Positions 1 to 9,277 are shown, counted from the first letter of the stretch. The stretch: 64,000 bases of DNA from Aneurinibacillus uraniidurans (GCF_028471905.1 NZ_CP116902.1:780501-844500), one strand, 5' to 3'. Numbers and translations: made by a program. The notes: generated by a model from the sequence alone, not told the origin.

Positions 1-24
1 AAATAATAGTACATGGAATCGAGA

Positions 25-57
25 CACTCCTTTTCTGGAATGAATGGAAAAGGAGTG
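25..57. repeat. Inverted repeat upstream of the prepilin peptidase gene
   Basis: A perfect 11-bp stem (positions 25-35 with 47-57) encloses an 11-base loop. No clean T-tract follows on the plus strand (only TGATTT), so it is a weak terminator candidate. It may be an attenuator or mRNA-stability hairpin between an upstream pilus gene outside the window and the prepilin peptidase gene. Confidence 0.5.
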
Positions 58-104
58 TGATTTCCCGGAAAGACAAAAATTAAGAGGGAACAGGGAGGAG
101 GAGC

Positions 105-875
105 GTGGTGATCAGCTCTATCATAACTGGATTCTTTTTTTTATATGGGCTGATACTAGGCTCGTTCTTCAATGTTGTTGGACTCAGAATGCCGAACGGA
201 GAGTCGATCGTGCGACCGCGTTCGTATTGTCCGCACTGCCGTCGTACGTTAGCGGCACGTGATCTGGTGCCGATTCTATCGTATATGTGGAATAAGGGAC
301 ATTGTCGATACTGCGGGAATCCAATCCCGCCGGGTTATTCTGTTATGGAATTCATAACCGGACTGTTATTCGCAGCGACGTATCAGGCATTTGGCTTGAC
401 GCCTGAGACAGGCATGGTTTTGCTGTTCATCTCTGTTCTCGTTATTGTCACGGTATCGGACCTGGCGTATTTTCTTATTCTGGATAAAATCACATTTCCG
501 GCGTTTTTTGCGATACTCATTCTTCGTTTTTTCATTCACCCGAATGAGTCATATGAAGCCCATCTCATTGGTGCTGGGCTTGGATTTGGCATCTTTTATA
601 TCATCGCTATGTTTGCACGGGGTGGATTCGGTTTTGGAGATGTAAAGCTGTTTACAGTCGTCGGATTATTTCTTGGCTGGCCGCGTCTGCTAGTGGTCAT
701 CATGTTATCCACCTGCCTTGGTACATTATTCGGGCTGCTTATGATGATAGCAGGACGAGCGACAGAAGGGCGCAAGACTGCCATTCCGTTTGGTCCGTTT
801 ATCGCACTTGGAAGCGTATTGGCTGTCTTTTTCGGTTATGATTTGATTGACTGGTACTGGAGTCTGTTCTGGTGA
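105..875 (+). CDS. pilD: Type IV prepilin peptidase / N-methyltransferase (PilD/ComC family)
   Basis: This membrane aspartic protease cleaves the leader of type IV prepilins and N-methylates the new terminus. The 256-residue protein opens with a hydrophobic segment. Four cysteines in two CxxC pairs (C42, C45, C67, C70) form the cytoplasmic zinc-binding loop of the methyltransferase part. The C-terminal half has several membrane spans and both catalytic aspartates, in a TVSDL motif near residue 119 and a GFGFGD motif near residue 179. The GTG start at 105 follows a strong GGGAGGAGGAG ribosome site. The pilM, pilN and pilO genes follow with short gaps, so the substrates are probably pilins encoded upstream of the window. 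ComC in B. subtilis occupies the equivalent chromosomal position and serves competence pili. Confidence 0.93.
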   Translation: MVISSIITGFFFLYGLILGSFFNVVGLRMPNGESIVRPRSYCPHCRRTLAARDLVPILSYMWNKGHCRYCGNPIPPGYSVMEFITGLLFAATYQAFGLTPETGMVLLFISVLVIVTVSDLAYFLILDKITFPAFFAILILRFFIHPNESYEAHLIGAGLGFGIFYIIAMFARGGFGFGDVKLFTVVGLFLGWPRLLVVIMLSTCLGTLFGLLMMIAGRATEGRKTAIPFGPFIALGSVLAVFFGYDLIDWYWSLFW

Positions 876-923
876 CCGTCATTTTGTAGTATGATTTTTC
901 TGGGAAAATAGAGGGGGATAGCT

Positions 924-1925
924 ATGAAACTTCCATTTTTTCGGCAGTCTGTCGGTTCGGTAGGCATGCTGCTGACAGATACCGGCCTGCGGTACGCGGA
1001 AGTTCGTACTACAGGGGAGCGGGTTCAAGTCAGACAGGCAGGGCTGATTGAGCTTGAGTCTGGTTGTGTAGAAGGCGGACGAATTGTGGATATGGAGAAA
1101 ACAGTCGCTCGCCTTAGCGCCGGGCTTACGCGGACCCGTTTAAAGCATAAGCGCGTGAGCATATCGGTCCCGACCTCAATGATCATTGTCCGGGCGGTTC
1201 CGCTTCCAAAAGTCCCGGCTCGTGAAGCGCGCCCACTTCTGGAGATGGAGCTTTCTTCTACCGTGCATCTGCCGTTTACGAATCCATATTTTGATTATTA
1301 TAAACTTCCAGATGAAGTGGTAGAAGAGAGAGAAGATGAGGCGGGTCAAAAGGAGAGTATACGGCTTGACAACTATCTGGTGGTGGCAGCCCCAGGCAAT
1401 ATAGTTGAAGAGTATGTCCAGCTTTTTGAGCGACTTGATCTATCGCTTTATGCGATTGATATTGAGCCGCTGGCACTGCATCGCCTTCTTATGCAGGCTG
1501 GAGTAGACCACGAATCGTGTATAATGTATATGCAGTTTGATACAGATGCGATTAATGTCTCCTTTTTTCGGGAGAATGCCCCTGAGTTCATCCGCAGTAT
1601 CCCGCTTACGATGCCCAATTATCAGTCGGTAGAGGGGACACATCTCTCAGATGGTCTGGAGGCATTGGCGGTTGAGGCAGCCCGTGAGGTCGAGCGTGTG
1701 CTAAACTTTTATCAGTTTACGATCAAAAATGACGGAACGCGTGTTAGAACGCTATACATTACCGGTACGTTCGTTGGGATTGAGAACGTGATTGAATCCA
1801 TGCGTGGCGTATTGTCCGGGATTGAGATTAGCCTGTTTCCGGCTGACAATATTATGCATCCGTTTTTTGAAGATCGTGACATTCAAGATTATATAATTCC
1901 AATTGGATTATCCATGAAAGGTTGA
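924..1925 (+). CDS. pilM: Type IV pilus assembly protein PilM
   Basis: PilM is an actin-like cytoplasmic ATPase-fold protein that binds the short cytoplasmic tail of PilN and links the pilus motor to the alignment complex. The 333-residue product begins with a hydrophobic FFRQSVGSVGMLLTDTGLR segment typical of PilM, in which the first strand carries the nucleotide-binding fold. No membrane segment is apparent. The start at 924 has a GAGGGGGAT ribosome site. The gene lies 48 bases after the peptidase gene and its stop overlaps the pilN ribosome-site region, which indicates translational coupling. The family call rests on fold-like sequence features and on the adjacent PilN and PilO proteins. 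Confidence 0.88.
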   Translation: MKLPFFRQSVGSVGMLLTDTGLRYAEVRTTGERVQVRQAGLIELESGCVEGGRIVDMEKTVARLSAGLTRTRLKHKRVSISVPTSMIIVRAVPLPKVPAREARPLLEMELSSTVHLPFTNPYFDYYKLPDEVVEEREDEAGQKESIRLDNYLVVAAPGNIVEEYVQLFERLDLSLYAIDIEPLALHRLLMQAGVDHESCIMYMQFDTDAINVSFFRENAPEFIRSIPLTMPNYQSVEGTHLSDGLEALAVEAAREVERVLNFYQFTIKNDGTRVRTLYITGTFVGIENVIESMRGVLSGIEISLFPADNIMHPFFEDRDIQDYIIPIGLSMKG

Positions 1926-1930
1926 GCGGC

Positions 1931-2542
1931 ATGGTTGAGATTAATCTTCTTCCCCCGAAAAAACCAAAAATCAACACGCCTAGACTGACAGTGGGTATTC
2001 TGGCATTTGTCTGGGGAGTCGGCACGATTGTGACCGGGTACGCGCATTATTGTGCGGTACAGGAACAAAAAGCATTGTCTCAACAGATTGAGCAGCAGGA
2101 GAAGATCCTATCCCGTGCCGAGCAAAAGCAAAGTGAAGATCACTCACCGGCTACGTGGAAACAGTACGCTGATCTTTCGGAAAAAATGAAGCAATTGTTT
2201 TATCCACCAACCGTAATGCTCGATGAACTGGCACAAAGCCTGCCTGCGAATAGTCGATTGACTGAGGTGAAGTATACGCTAAATGGGCAGATTACCGTCC
2301 AGGGATATTTTGAGAAATATGAAGACATTGCCGCGTATGTCCATCATCTGGAGAAGTCACCTCACATGGTCAGTGCTACGATGAAAAGCATTACCGCGCT
2401 TCCGGTTACATGGAACGGAAAAGAAGAGCTGTCTCCGTTAGCAAAAGCTGCAGGAGGCAAGGTACAACCGCGCTATCGGGCCGAATTTACCCTGGTTGCG
2501 GTGACAATTGATGAGAAGAATGTTGTGCGGAAGAAGGGATAG
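1931..2542 (+). CDS. pilN: Type IV pilus assembly protein PilN
   Basis: PilN is a bitopic inner-membrane protein that pairs with PilO and docks onto PilM. The product starts MVEINLLPPKK, which carries the conserved INLLPP motif of the PilM-binding tail. A single membrane span follows (about residues 20-40) and then a coiled-coil stretch rich in Gln and Glu. I chose ATG 1931 because it places the INLLPP motif at the N-terminus; the in-frame TTG at 1922 overlaps the pilM stop. The gene follows pilM with only 5 bases between and precedes pilO by 3 bases. Confidence 0.9.
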   Translation: MVEINLLPPKKPKINTPRLTVGILAFVWGVGTIVTGYAHYCAVQEQKALSQQIEQQEKILSRAEQKQSEDHSPATWKQYADLSEKMKQLFYPPTVMLDELAQSLPANSRLTEVKYTLNGQITVQGYFEKYEDIAAYVHHLEKSPHMVSATMKSITALPVTWNGKEELSPLAKAAGGKVQPRYRAEFTLVAVTIDEKNVVRKKG

Positions 2543-2545
2543 CTG

Positions 2546-3334
2546 ATGGAAGAAAAGCAGCGCCAATCGATTCTTGTTTTATTCAGTCTGCTATTCGTAC
2601 TACTTGCAGTTTACTACTTTCTGTATTATCAGCCTGCTGTGCGAGAGAAAGAACAAGCTGAGGTACGTGTAGAGACACTAAAAAGCAAAGTGAGTGCCTT
2701 ATCATCCAGACAAAAACAGACAGATGGCAAACCACCGCAGGAGCAGGTACAAAAAATTACTGAGCGCATCCCGGTTGAACCGTATACCGATCAGCTTGTG
2801 CTTGATCTGGGAAATTTGCAGAGTGTAGGTCGTGTGCGGATTGTGAACGTTTCGTTTGAGGAAGGGAAAGACGTAAACGTCAAGCAGCTCGCAGCATTGT
2901 TCGGAACGCCGCTTGCAAACGAGCAAGGGGACAAGAAGACGTCGCTTGAAGAAAAGCTCGATGTGACCGAGAAAAAAGAAGCAGCATCTGTCAAAAATGA
3001 CGTAAAGCCTTCTGTGAATGTACAGGCTGTTGAGCAGGCACTTCCATCTGAAACGTTGAAAGCGGTAGAGATGAAGCTTACGGTGAAAGGGAATTATTCT
3101 GATATTTATACGTTTGTTAACGAACTACAAAATATCTCGCGTTACCTGCGTGTTGATGAGTTGTCGTTTACTTCTCCACGAAAAGATGATTTTGTGATTC
3201 CGAAAGACCAGCAGTTGAATGCGTCTCTCAAATTGACAAGCTACTACGCACCGCAGTATGCACCATTGCTTGATAAGAAACCGGAGCCGGTCGTGCCGGC
3301 TGCTGCAGGAAAGAAAGATCCAACCGTTGAATAA
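2546..3334 (+). CDS. pilO: Type IV pilus assembly protein PilO
   Basis: PilO heterodimerises with PilN in the cell-envelope alignment complex. The 262-residue protein has a short charged N-terminus, one membrane helix (about residues 10-27), a coiled coil (about 30-60) and an extracytoplasmic ferredoxin-like region. Family PilO proteins are usually near 200 residues. The extra length is a Lys/Glu-rich linker around residues 110-165, after which the KLTVKGNYSDIYTFVNEL segment resumes the conserved fold. The gene is the last of the operon and is followed 10 bases later by an intrinsic terminator. No PilP or PilQ homologue follows, as expected in a Gram-positive organism. Confidence 0.87.
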   Translation: MEEKQRQSILVLFSLLFVLLAVYYFLYYQPAVREKEQAEVRVETLKSKVSALSSRQKQTDGKPPQEQVQKITERIPVEPYTDQLVLDLGNLQSVGRVRIVNVSFEEGKDVNVKQLAALFGTPLANEQGDKKTSLEEKLDVTEKKEAASVKNDVKPSVNVQAVEQALPSETLKAVEMKLTVKGNYSDIYTFVNELQNISRYLRVDELSFTSPRKDDFVIPKDQQLNASLKLTSYYAPQYAPLLDKKPEPVVPAAAGKKDPTVE

Positions 3335-3344
3335 GTACAGCCCG

Positions 3345-3366
3345 CCGCGCATTGCGCGGTTTTTTT
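3345..3366 (+). terminator. Intrinsic terminator of the pil operon
   Basis: A six-base-pair all-GC stem (CCGCGC/GCGCGG) with an ATT loop is followed by seven T residues. It lies 10 bases after the pilO stop and closes the pilus operon. Confidence 0.9.
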
Positions 3367-3555
3367 ATTCCAGAAATAAAGGAATTATATGATTATTACA
3401 TACCTTCTATGATTCTCTTTTGAAAAATAACATTAACATCATATATATAGTGCAACTTTTGCATCACATACATATTACTATTCATTTCTGTGTTATTATC
3501 TCGATAAAAGTATAGGCAGTACCCAATATCTTACTACAATTAGGGAGGAGCATAG

Positions 3556-5301
3556 GTGAACATTCGATTCCAGTCATTAAGAACAAAGGTCATCATTTTA
3601 TGTTTATTTATTTTATTAATTCCTACTATCTTTATTGGGATCAGTACATATCAATCAACGAAAAACAAGTTAGATGAAGCTGGGAAACTGCAGCTTAAAC
3701 AAAATGTCAAACTAGTAATTGGCATGATCAATCTTATGAACGAGCAAGTCGAGGTAGGGCATCTAACGAAAGAAGAAGCGCAGGAAAAAGTTCGGCAGCA
3801 ATTACTGGGCGAAAAAAATGATAAAAATGTTCGTCCGATGAAAAAAGAATATACCGTTGGTAAAACCGGCTATCCATGGGCTGTAAACACAGATGCTATT
3901 TCCGTTATGAACCCGAACAATGAAGGACAAAACATCATGAATGTTAAAACTCCGGACGGGATTATTTTAGGGAAATCAATTGTTGAAACAGGGACAAACG
4001 GCGGCGGATATTTGACTTATAAATATAAGCTTCCCGACAATCCAAATAAATTAGAAACGAAAGTAGTGTATGTTGAAGCTGACCCCCACTGGGGCTGGGT
4101 TGTAGGCTCGGGGGCTTATGTCACTGAATTCAACCAGGGAGCTAACTACATCCTTTATCTTGTCATAATAATTTCAGGTATTGCTGTTCTTCTGGGAGCT
4201 ATTATTGCCGGCTTCTTTTCGACACACCTCACAAGGCCAATTCTCGTTATCGCAAGAAAATTGAATGAAGTAGCAGCAGGCGATTTTACCGTTGAACCTG
4301 TTACGGTTCATTCAAAAGATGAAGTTGGCGAACTGGCGAAAGACTTTAATCATATGGTTACAAACATGAAGCAGGTTATTAGTGAAGTGAACTTGTCTGC
4401 TCAACATGTTGCTGCTTCATCAGAAGAATTAACAGCAAGTGCCGAGCAAACAAGCAAAGCAACGGAACAAATTACAGTAGCGATACAAGAATCAGCAAAC
4501 GGGGCTGAAAAACAACAAGCAATGCTCCAACGAACAACTAGTTCTTTTGAAGAAATATCTGTAGGAATGCAGCGTATTGCCGAGAGTTCACGGACGATTT
4601 CCGACTCATCTGCCAATACGACAGAAACGGCGAAATCTGGTGAGGTCGCGGTTCAGAAGACGGTCAAGCAAATGAATTCGATCAGTATGTCTGTAAACGA
4701 GTCTGATACTGTCATTAAGTTATTGGATCAACGGACGAAAGAAATCGCAAAAATATTGAGTGTGATTACCGATATTTCGGCGCAAACGAACTTGTTGGCA
4801 CTTAATGCGGCAATCGAAGCCGCACGGGCGGGGGAACACGGAAAAGGGTTTGCTGTTGTAGCAGAAGAAGTAAGAAAGTTGGCTGATCAATCCAGCCAGT
4901 CTTCTAGTCAAATCACAAAATTAATTGAAGAAATACATAAAGATATGGAGAATTCCATTCAAACGATGGGCAAAGTGAAGGAAGAAGTAGTGTCCGGGCT
5001 GGAAATCGCAAATGAAACGGAGAAAAGATTTCATGATATTCTCGTTTCTACAAGCCAGATTTCCCAGCAAATTGAGGAATTGGCGAGTGTCACCGAGCAG
5101 ATATCTGCTAGTGTGCAGGAAGTTTCAGCAAGCGGGGAGAACGTTGCCCATATTGCTCAACAATCCCTGGCAAATTCACAAGACATTGCGGCTGCTTCTG
5201 AGGAACAACTGGCTTCCATGGAGGAAGTTACATCACTAGCAGCTACTCTGTCGAAGATGGCAGAGGAATTACAAGCACTCACTATTAGATTTAAGATTTA
5301 G
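3556..5301 (+). CDS. Methyl-accepting chemotaxis protein with extracellular Cache-type sensor
   Basis: This 581-residue chemoreceptor has a first membrane helix at about 12-32, an extracellular sensor at about 35-195 and a second helix at about 198-220. A HAMP linker follows ([20 protein letters not shown] region), then a long cytoplasmic signalling helix bundle. The signalling hairpin is clear, with [18 protein letters not shown] and [15 protein letters not shown]. The sensor contains [10 protein letters not shown] and [11 protein letters not shown], which resemble the single-Cache (sCache_2) fold that binds small organic acids or other metabolites; the ligand is unknown. The GTG start at 3556 follows GGGAGGAG. 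The gene is monocistronic between two strong terminators and looks more AT-rich than its neighbours by eye. No C-terminal CheR-binding pentapeptide is visible. Confidence 0.92.
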   Translation: MNIRFQSLRTKVIILCLFILLIPTIFIGISTYQSTKNKLDEAGKLQLKQNVKLVIGMINLMNEQVEVGHLTKEEAQEKVRQQLLGEKNDKNVRPMKKEYTVGKTGYPWAVNTDAISVMNPNNEGQNIMNVKTPDGIILGKSIVETGTNGGGYLTYKYKLPDNPNKLETKVVYVEADPHWGWVVGSGAYVTEFNQGANYILYLVIIISGIAVLLGAIIAGFFSTHLTRPILVIARKLNEVAAGDFTVEPVTVHSKDEVGELAKDFNHMVTNMKQVISEVNLSAQHVAASSEELTASAEQTSKATEQITVAIQESANGAEKQQAMLQRTTSSFEEISVGMQRIAESSRTISDSSANTTETAKSGEVAVQKTVKQMNSISMSVNESDTVIKLLDQRTKEIAKILSVITDISAQTNLLALNAAIEAARAGEHGKGFAVVAEEVRKLADQSSQSSSQITKLIEEIHKDMENSIQTMGKVKEEVVSGLEIANETEKRFHDILVSTSQISQQIEELASVTEQISASVQEVSASGENVAHIAQQSLANSQDIAAASEEQLASMEEVTSLAATLSKMAEELQALTIRFKI

Positions 5302-5322
5302 CCCCGTTCCATCTGAAAAATA

Positions 5323-5370
5323 AAATAGACCTCCCGCTTACCAGGCGCAAGGGAGGTCTATTTCTTTTTT
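5323..5370 (+). terminator. Intrinsic terminator after the chemoreceptor gene
   Basis: A perfect 13-bp stem (5323-5335 with 5351-5363) with a 15-base loop is followed by CTTTTTT. It isolates the chemoreceptor transcript from the SPOR-domain gene. Confidence 0.93.
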
Positions 5371-5372
5371 AT

Positions 5373-5401
5373 ACATAAACACCCGTAGTGAAACATATCG
5401 T
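5373..5401 (+). promoter_or_regulatory. Possible sporulation-type (sigma-E-like) promoter for the SpoIIB-like gene
   Basis: ACATAAA (5373-5379) and CATATCGT (5394-5401) are separated by 14 bases. This resembles the sigma-E pattern of an ATA-containing -35 box and a CATA-containing -10 box. The match is imperfect in the -10 half, so this is only a candidate. It lies 44 bases upstream of the chosen start. Confidence 0.27.
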
Positions 5402-5444
5402 ATAGCAAGGACAAGCAAAGAGTGAGAGAAAGGAGACGCTTTTG

Positions 5445-6590
5445 ATGAGCAAATGTCCAGACTATACGATTCGTACTCGACCCGTCCCCGAAGCGTCCAA
5501 GAAAGACAAAGAAACGAAAAATCCAAAGGTAACACTGAATACAGCACCTGTTTCTCAGGTGATAGATAGCAGCACTCCCCCTGTTATTGAGCCTGTTCCG
5601 ATTGAAACAGATATACCACATGAGAGTGAAATCGTACCGTATGTAGAAGAAGCGGTCGGAAGAAGCGGCTTCATGGGAGGGAAAAATCGAAATTGGAATC
5701 GAAATAAAAAAGCGCAGCGGGCATTCGCGATACGGATCACCGGAATTGTCGGGGGAGCGGTTGCGGTTGGCCTGTTATTCGGTTATGCGGCGCTGCAGAT
5801 GCTTGCCGTCCCAGAAGAAAAGCAGCGATCTGCTCCAGCCTCGCCTGTAACTGTTCAGCACGATGTTCCTCCCCCTGCTCCGGCTGCTTCTGTTCCGAAG
5901 CCGAAAGTCGAAGCGGCTGCACCAACTGCCCAAGCTGTCCAAACAAAATCGGTAGTGATCTCATTCCCTGCACTTCCGCTTTATATGGTGCAGGGCGGAG
6001 TCTTTACGACAAAAGAAGGAGCGGCGCAGGAGCAGGCGGCCTATAAGCAGAAAGGCTGGCCCGTATATCAAGTAGCAGATGGCGGCAAGTTCGCGGTGTT
6101 TCTCGGTATGGGAAGCTCCAAGGAGGAGGCGACGGCCATTGCTCAAATGTATCGGGACGCAAAGCAGGCGGTATATGTGAAAGAGAAGCCTGTAGCTGCC
6201 ACGTCGGTTACGATTGCGGTGCCAGCAGGGCTAGAAGCGAAAGAAGTTGCGAATATCACAAAGATCGGGGACGTGCAGGCAGCCTTATGTAAAGAACTGT
6301 CAGCTATGACCAGCGAAGGTTTCCGAGAAGGGAAGGTAGCACCTGAACGTATGCAGCGGGTAGTGGAGCTTCATCAGCAGCTGCTTGATACGGGACGAAG
6401 CCTGCTTGCTGTTACAGATGAAAAAAAGAAGCCGCTCATTCAGACAGCATTGAACGAAGCAACGAGATCAATAGCGGCGACCAAACAGTTTAGCTCACAG
6501 TCAAACCGGACGTATTTGTGGCAGGCAGAAGAGGCCATGATGAAGTGGATGGGAGCTTCGCAAGCATGGCAAAATTCTTTGAAGCAGTAG
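5445..6590 (+). CDS. SPOR-domain membrane protein, SpoIIB-like
   Basis: The 381-residue protein has a long disordered, charged N-terminal cytoplasmic region and one membrane helix at about residues 98-117 (RITGIVGGAVAVGLLFGYA). A Pro/Ala-rich linker follows, then a SPOR domain beginning near YMVQGGVFTTKEGA and including YQVADGGKFAVFLGMGSSKEEA. SPOR domains bind denuded peptidoglycan at septa. The gene occupies the spoIIB position of B. subtilis, between the prepilin peptidase region and maf, so a SpoIIB-like role in septal peptidoglycan processing during engulfment is the best inference. A C-terminal helical extension of about 125 residues follows the SPOR domain. ATG 5445 is preferred over TTG 5442 because AGGAG at 5431-5435 is well spaced to it. 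Confidence 0.78.
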   Translation: MSKCPDYTIRTRPVPEASKKDKETKNPKVTLNTAPVSQVIDSSTPPVIEPVPIETDIPHESEIVPYVEEAVGRSGFMGGKNRNWNRNKKAQRAFAIRITGIVGGAVAVGLLFGYAALQMLAVPEEKQRSAPASPVTVQHDVPPPAPAASVPKPKVEAAAPTAQAVQTKSVVISFPALPLYMVQGGVFTTKEGAAQEQAAYKQKGWPVYQVADGGKFAVFLGMGSSKEEATAIAQMYRDAKQAVYVKEKPVAATSVTIAVPAGLEAKEVANITKIGDVQAALCKELSAMTSEGFREGKVAPERMQRVVELHQQLLDTGRSLLAVTDEKKKPLIQTALNEATRSIAATKQFSSQSNRTYLWQAEEAMMKWMGASQAWQNSLKQ

Positions 6591-6611
6591 AAGGAGGGAG
6601 ACCTCCTTTTT
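6591..6611 (+). terminator. Intrinsic terminator after the SPOR-domain gene
   Basis: A stem AAGGAGG/CCTCCTT with a four-base loop is followed by a short T run. It starts immediately after the stop codon. Confidence 0.7.
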
Positions 6612-6721
6612 CTTATTGTGCTGGTCCCATGACTTTGTTACACTAGATTACAATATGTGTTTACATGGAAGAAGAGGCACATGAACTTACTTAAATTGCA
6701 TTTTTTGACTAAAGCAGGTGA

Positions 6722-7333
6722 ATGATGTTGGCAAAGGCAAAACAGCGCTCGTTAATTCTTGCATCCGCATCACCGCGGCGCAAAGAGCTTCTTGAAGGAC
6801 TCGGTTTGGCGTTTACTGTACAGCCGAGTGTAGCGAATGAAGTAGTGGAGGGGGACGTCTCTCCAGAAGAATTCGTAACCACCCTAGCTCGACGTAAAGC
6901 CCGTGATGTTGCATTTTCTCTTGCGGAGTCGGAAGAAGAAGTAGCGCTTGTCATCGGCTCGGATACCGTTGTCGTTTTAGGCGATGAGATTCTCGGTAAG
7001 CCGGCGGATGAGTTAGACGCGTTTCGTATTTTATCAAGCCTTCAGGGGAAAACCCATATCGTATATACCGGGGTATGCATCGTAGAAGCAGCGACTGGCA
7101 AAGAAAAAGTGGGCTATCGGGCAACCCGTGTTACGATGCGACCGTTGTCCCCTGACCGTATTCGTCGCTATATCGCTACAGGTGAACCGATGGATAAAGC
7201 GGGAGCCTACGGGATTCAGGGATACGGTGCCACGCTTGTCGAGAATATGGAAGGCGATTATTTTTCGGTTGTTGGCCTGCCGGTGTCATTGGTCAGTGAC
7301 TTTTTGGAAGAATTTGGTGTACAATTGCTCTAG
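6722..7333 (+). CDS. maf: Maf family nucleotide pyrophosphatase (septum formation inhibitor)
   Basis: Maf proteins hydrolyse dTTP, UTP and modified nucleotides to monophosphates; in B. subtilis Maf affects septation during competence and sporulation. The 203-residue product has the diagnostic N-terminal LILASASPRRKELL motif, the VIGSDTVVVLGDEILGKP active-site region and the GAYGIQGYGATLVENMEGDYFSVVGLP signature. ATG 6722 and ATG 6725 are both possible. The AGGTG at 6716-6720 is very close to both, so 6725 (or TTG 6728) may be the true start. The gene precedes radC and mreB as in B. subtilis. Confidence 0.95.
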   Translation: MMLAKAKQRSLILASASPRRKELLEGLGLAFTVQPSVANEVVEGDVSPEEFVTTLARRKARDVAFSLAESEEEVALVIGSDTVVVLGDEILGKPADELDAFRILSSLQGKTHIVYTGVCIVEAATGKEKVGYRATRVTMRPLSPDRIRRYIATGEPMDKAGAYGIQGYGATLVENMEGDYFSVVGLPVSLVSDFLEEFGVQLL

Positions 7334-7417
7334 GTGCTTATTGCGCCTGAGGGGCGTACACATCATGTACAGCAGCGAGAACCCCCGGATTTTATAGGGA
7401 AATGGGGGAAGATCGAC

Positions 7418-8122
7418 ATGCATCCAGATAATACGACAGGGTCGTGTGTGATGCTGCGTGATATACCGGCGGCAGAGAGACCCAGGGAGCGGATGGAGCG
7501 GTTTGGACCTACTGCACTATCGAATGAAGAACTGCTCGCCGTGCTGCTCAGAACGGGCACGAAGCAGGAATCTGCACTAGCTCTTGCCGGGCGTATGTTA
7601 TACGAGATCGGTGACTTGCGCGGATTAAAGTCTGTTTCGCTTGAAGAGTTGACGACCATTAAGGGGATAGGAAGCGCAAAAGCACTTCTTATTCTTGCCG
7701 GGTTGGAGCTTGGACGCCGCATTGCACTTCCGCCGCTCAACCGTGTTGCCGTGCGTTCACCGAAAGATGTGGCGGATGTGATGATGGAAGAGCTGCGTTA
7801 TCACACACAGGAGCATTTTGTCTGCTTGTACTTGAATACGAAAAATCAAATTATTGGAAAAGATACGGTATTTATTGGAAGCCTGAATTCATCGGTCGTC
7901 CATCCCCGTGAAGTGTTTCACAAAGCGATTCGTCGCAGCAGCGCATCGGTGATTTGTCTTCATAATCATCCGAGTGGAGATCCCATTCCAAGTAAGGAAG
8001 ATATTGATGTAACACGCCGCTTGCGGGAAGCTGGTAAAATACTGGGGATTGAATTGCTTGATCATGTTATTATAGGAGATGGACGGTTTTATAGCTTAAA
8101 AGAAAAAGGACATTTTATATGA
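7418..8122 (+). CDS. radC: RadC family JAB/MPN-domain protein
   Basis: RadC proteins combine an N-terminal helix-hairpin-helix region with a C-terminal JAMM metalloprotease-like domain. Their cellular role remains unclear despite the historical DNA-repair name. The 234-residue product shows the ALSNEELLAVLLRTGT start, a hairpin motif (LTTIKGIGSAKALLILA) and the metal-binding HNHPSGDPIPSKEDID motif. Homologues run about 220-235 residues. The longer in-frame ORF from 7334 was trimmed to ATG 7418, which has GGGGGAA at 7404-7410 with good spacing. Confidence 0.93.
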   Translation: MHPDNTTGSCVMLRDIPAAERPRERMERFGPTALSNEELLAVLLRTGTKQESALALAGRMLYEIGDLRGLKSVSLEELTTIKGIGSAKALLILAGLELGRRIALPPLNRVAVRSPKDVADVMMEELRYHTQEHFVCLYLNTKNQIIGKDTVFIGSLNSSVVHPREVFHKAIRRSSASVICLHNHPSGDPIPSKEDIDVTRRLREAGKILGIELLDHVIIGDGRFYSLKEKGHFI

Positions 8123-8138
8123 TGGTGCTTTTTCCTGA

Positions 8139-8166
8139 TTGAAAATAAGGGACATTCGAGTATAAT
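8139..8166 (+). promoter_or_regulatory. Sigma-A-type promoter for mreB
   Basis: TTGAAA (8139-8144) and TATAAT (8161-8166) are separated by 16 bases. The promoter lies just downstream of the radC stop and about 57 bases before the mreB start. Confidence 0.72.
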
Positions 8167-8222
8167 TTTATAGTTGTCGTATGACAGATCCGATCTGTAG
8201 CATGAAGGGAGATATCACACCA

Positions 8223-9263
8223 ATGTTTGGTAGCTTTAATAGAGACATGGGTATTGATTTAGGAACAGCAAATACGTTAGTGTATGCAAAATCGAAAGGA
8301 ATCGTAGTACGTGAACCGTCTGTAGTTGCACTGCGTACGGATACGGGCAGTATTGAAGCGGTAGGGAATTCTGCGAAGAGCATGATTGGTCGTACGCCAG
8401 GTAATATTGTGGCAGTGCGTCCGATGAAGGATGGCGTAATCGCAGACTTTGAAACAACAGCGACGATGCTGCGCTATTTTATTGAGCAGGCACAAAAAAG
8501 TCGTGGACTGTTCTCACGCAAACCGAACGTTATGGTGTGCGTGCCATCTGGCATTACCGCAGTAGAGAAGCGTGCGGTAGAAGATGCAACAAAACTTGCA
8601 GGGGCACGGGAAGCTTTTACGATTGAAGAGCCGTTCGCAGCGGCGATTGGTGCTGATCTTCCGGTATGGGAACCAACAGGAAGTATGGTAGTTGATATCG
8701 GCGGTGGCACAACAGAGGTTGCGATTATCTCACTGGGCGGTATTGTAACAAGCAAGTCAATTCGTGTTGCAGGCGATGAGATGGATGAAGCGATCATCCA
8801 ATACATTAAGAAGAAATACAGCCTGATGATCGGGGAACGTACAGCTGAAATCCTGAAAATGGAGATTGGTTCTGCGATTCCACCAGAACAGAAGGAAACA
8901 ATGGACATTCGCGGACGTGACCTGATTACAGGCCTACCGAAAACGATTGAAATTACCGCACAGGAAATTGCTGAAGCATTAAGTGAAACGGTAACAAGCA
9001 TTGTTGATGCTGTGAAAATCACATTGGAGAAAAGCCCACCAGAGCTGGCGGCAGATATTATGGATCGTGGAATTGTGCTGACAGGTGGCGGTGCACTGCT
9101 TCGCAATCTGGACAGGCTTCTCACTGAGGAAACTGGCATGCCGGTTATCGTAGCGGAGAACGCGCTCGACTGTGTAGCAATTGGTACAGGACGTGCGCTT
9201 GAGAACTTGCATTTGTTTAAATCAAAGTCAGGCATTACTCAGCGTTCCGGACGCAATCGATAA
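8223..9263 (+). CDS. mreB: Rod shape-determining protein MreB
   Basis: MreB is the bacterial actin that moves with the elongation machinery and orients cell-wall synthesis. The 346-residue product has phosphate-binding motifs [10 protein letters not shown] near the N-terminus and [11 protein letters not shown] in the middle, plus the adenosine motif [11 protein letters not shown] near the C-terminus. ATG 8223 is selected over the upstream ATG 8181 because GAAGGGAGA (8204-8212) precedes it and [15 protein letters not shown] matches family N-termini. A promoter sits directly upstream, and mreC and mreD follow closely. Confidence 0.97.
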   Translation: MFGSFNRDMGIDLGTANTLVYAKSKGIVVREPSVVALRTDTGSIEAVGNSAKSMIGRTPGNIVAVRPMKDGVIADFETTATMLRYFIEQAQKSRGLFSRKPNVMVCVPSGITAVEKRAVEDATKLAGAREAFTIEEPFAAAIGADLPVWEPTGSMVVDIGGGTTEVAIISLGGIVTSKSIRVAGDEMDEAIIQYIKKKYSLMIGERTAEILKMEIGSAIPPEQKETMDIRGRDLITGLPKTIEITAQEIAEALSETVTSIVDAVKITLEKSPPELAADIMDRGIVLTGGGALLRNLDRLLTEETGMPVIVAENALDCVAIGTGRALENLHLFKSKSGITQRSGRNR

Positions 9264-9277
9264 GCGGGTGTTGACGG

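Noticed and set aside
3505-3529. A possible sigma-D promoter (TAAA and CCCAATAT) upstream of the chemoreceptor
   Set aside because: The spacer is only 13 bases instead of about 15, and the -10 match is 6 of 8; not strong enough to list as a feature.
8474-9235. A 253-codon open frame on the minus strand inside mreB
   Set aside because: It is antisense to mreB, has no ribosome site and no recognisable domain; it is a codon-bias shadow.
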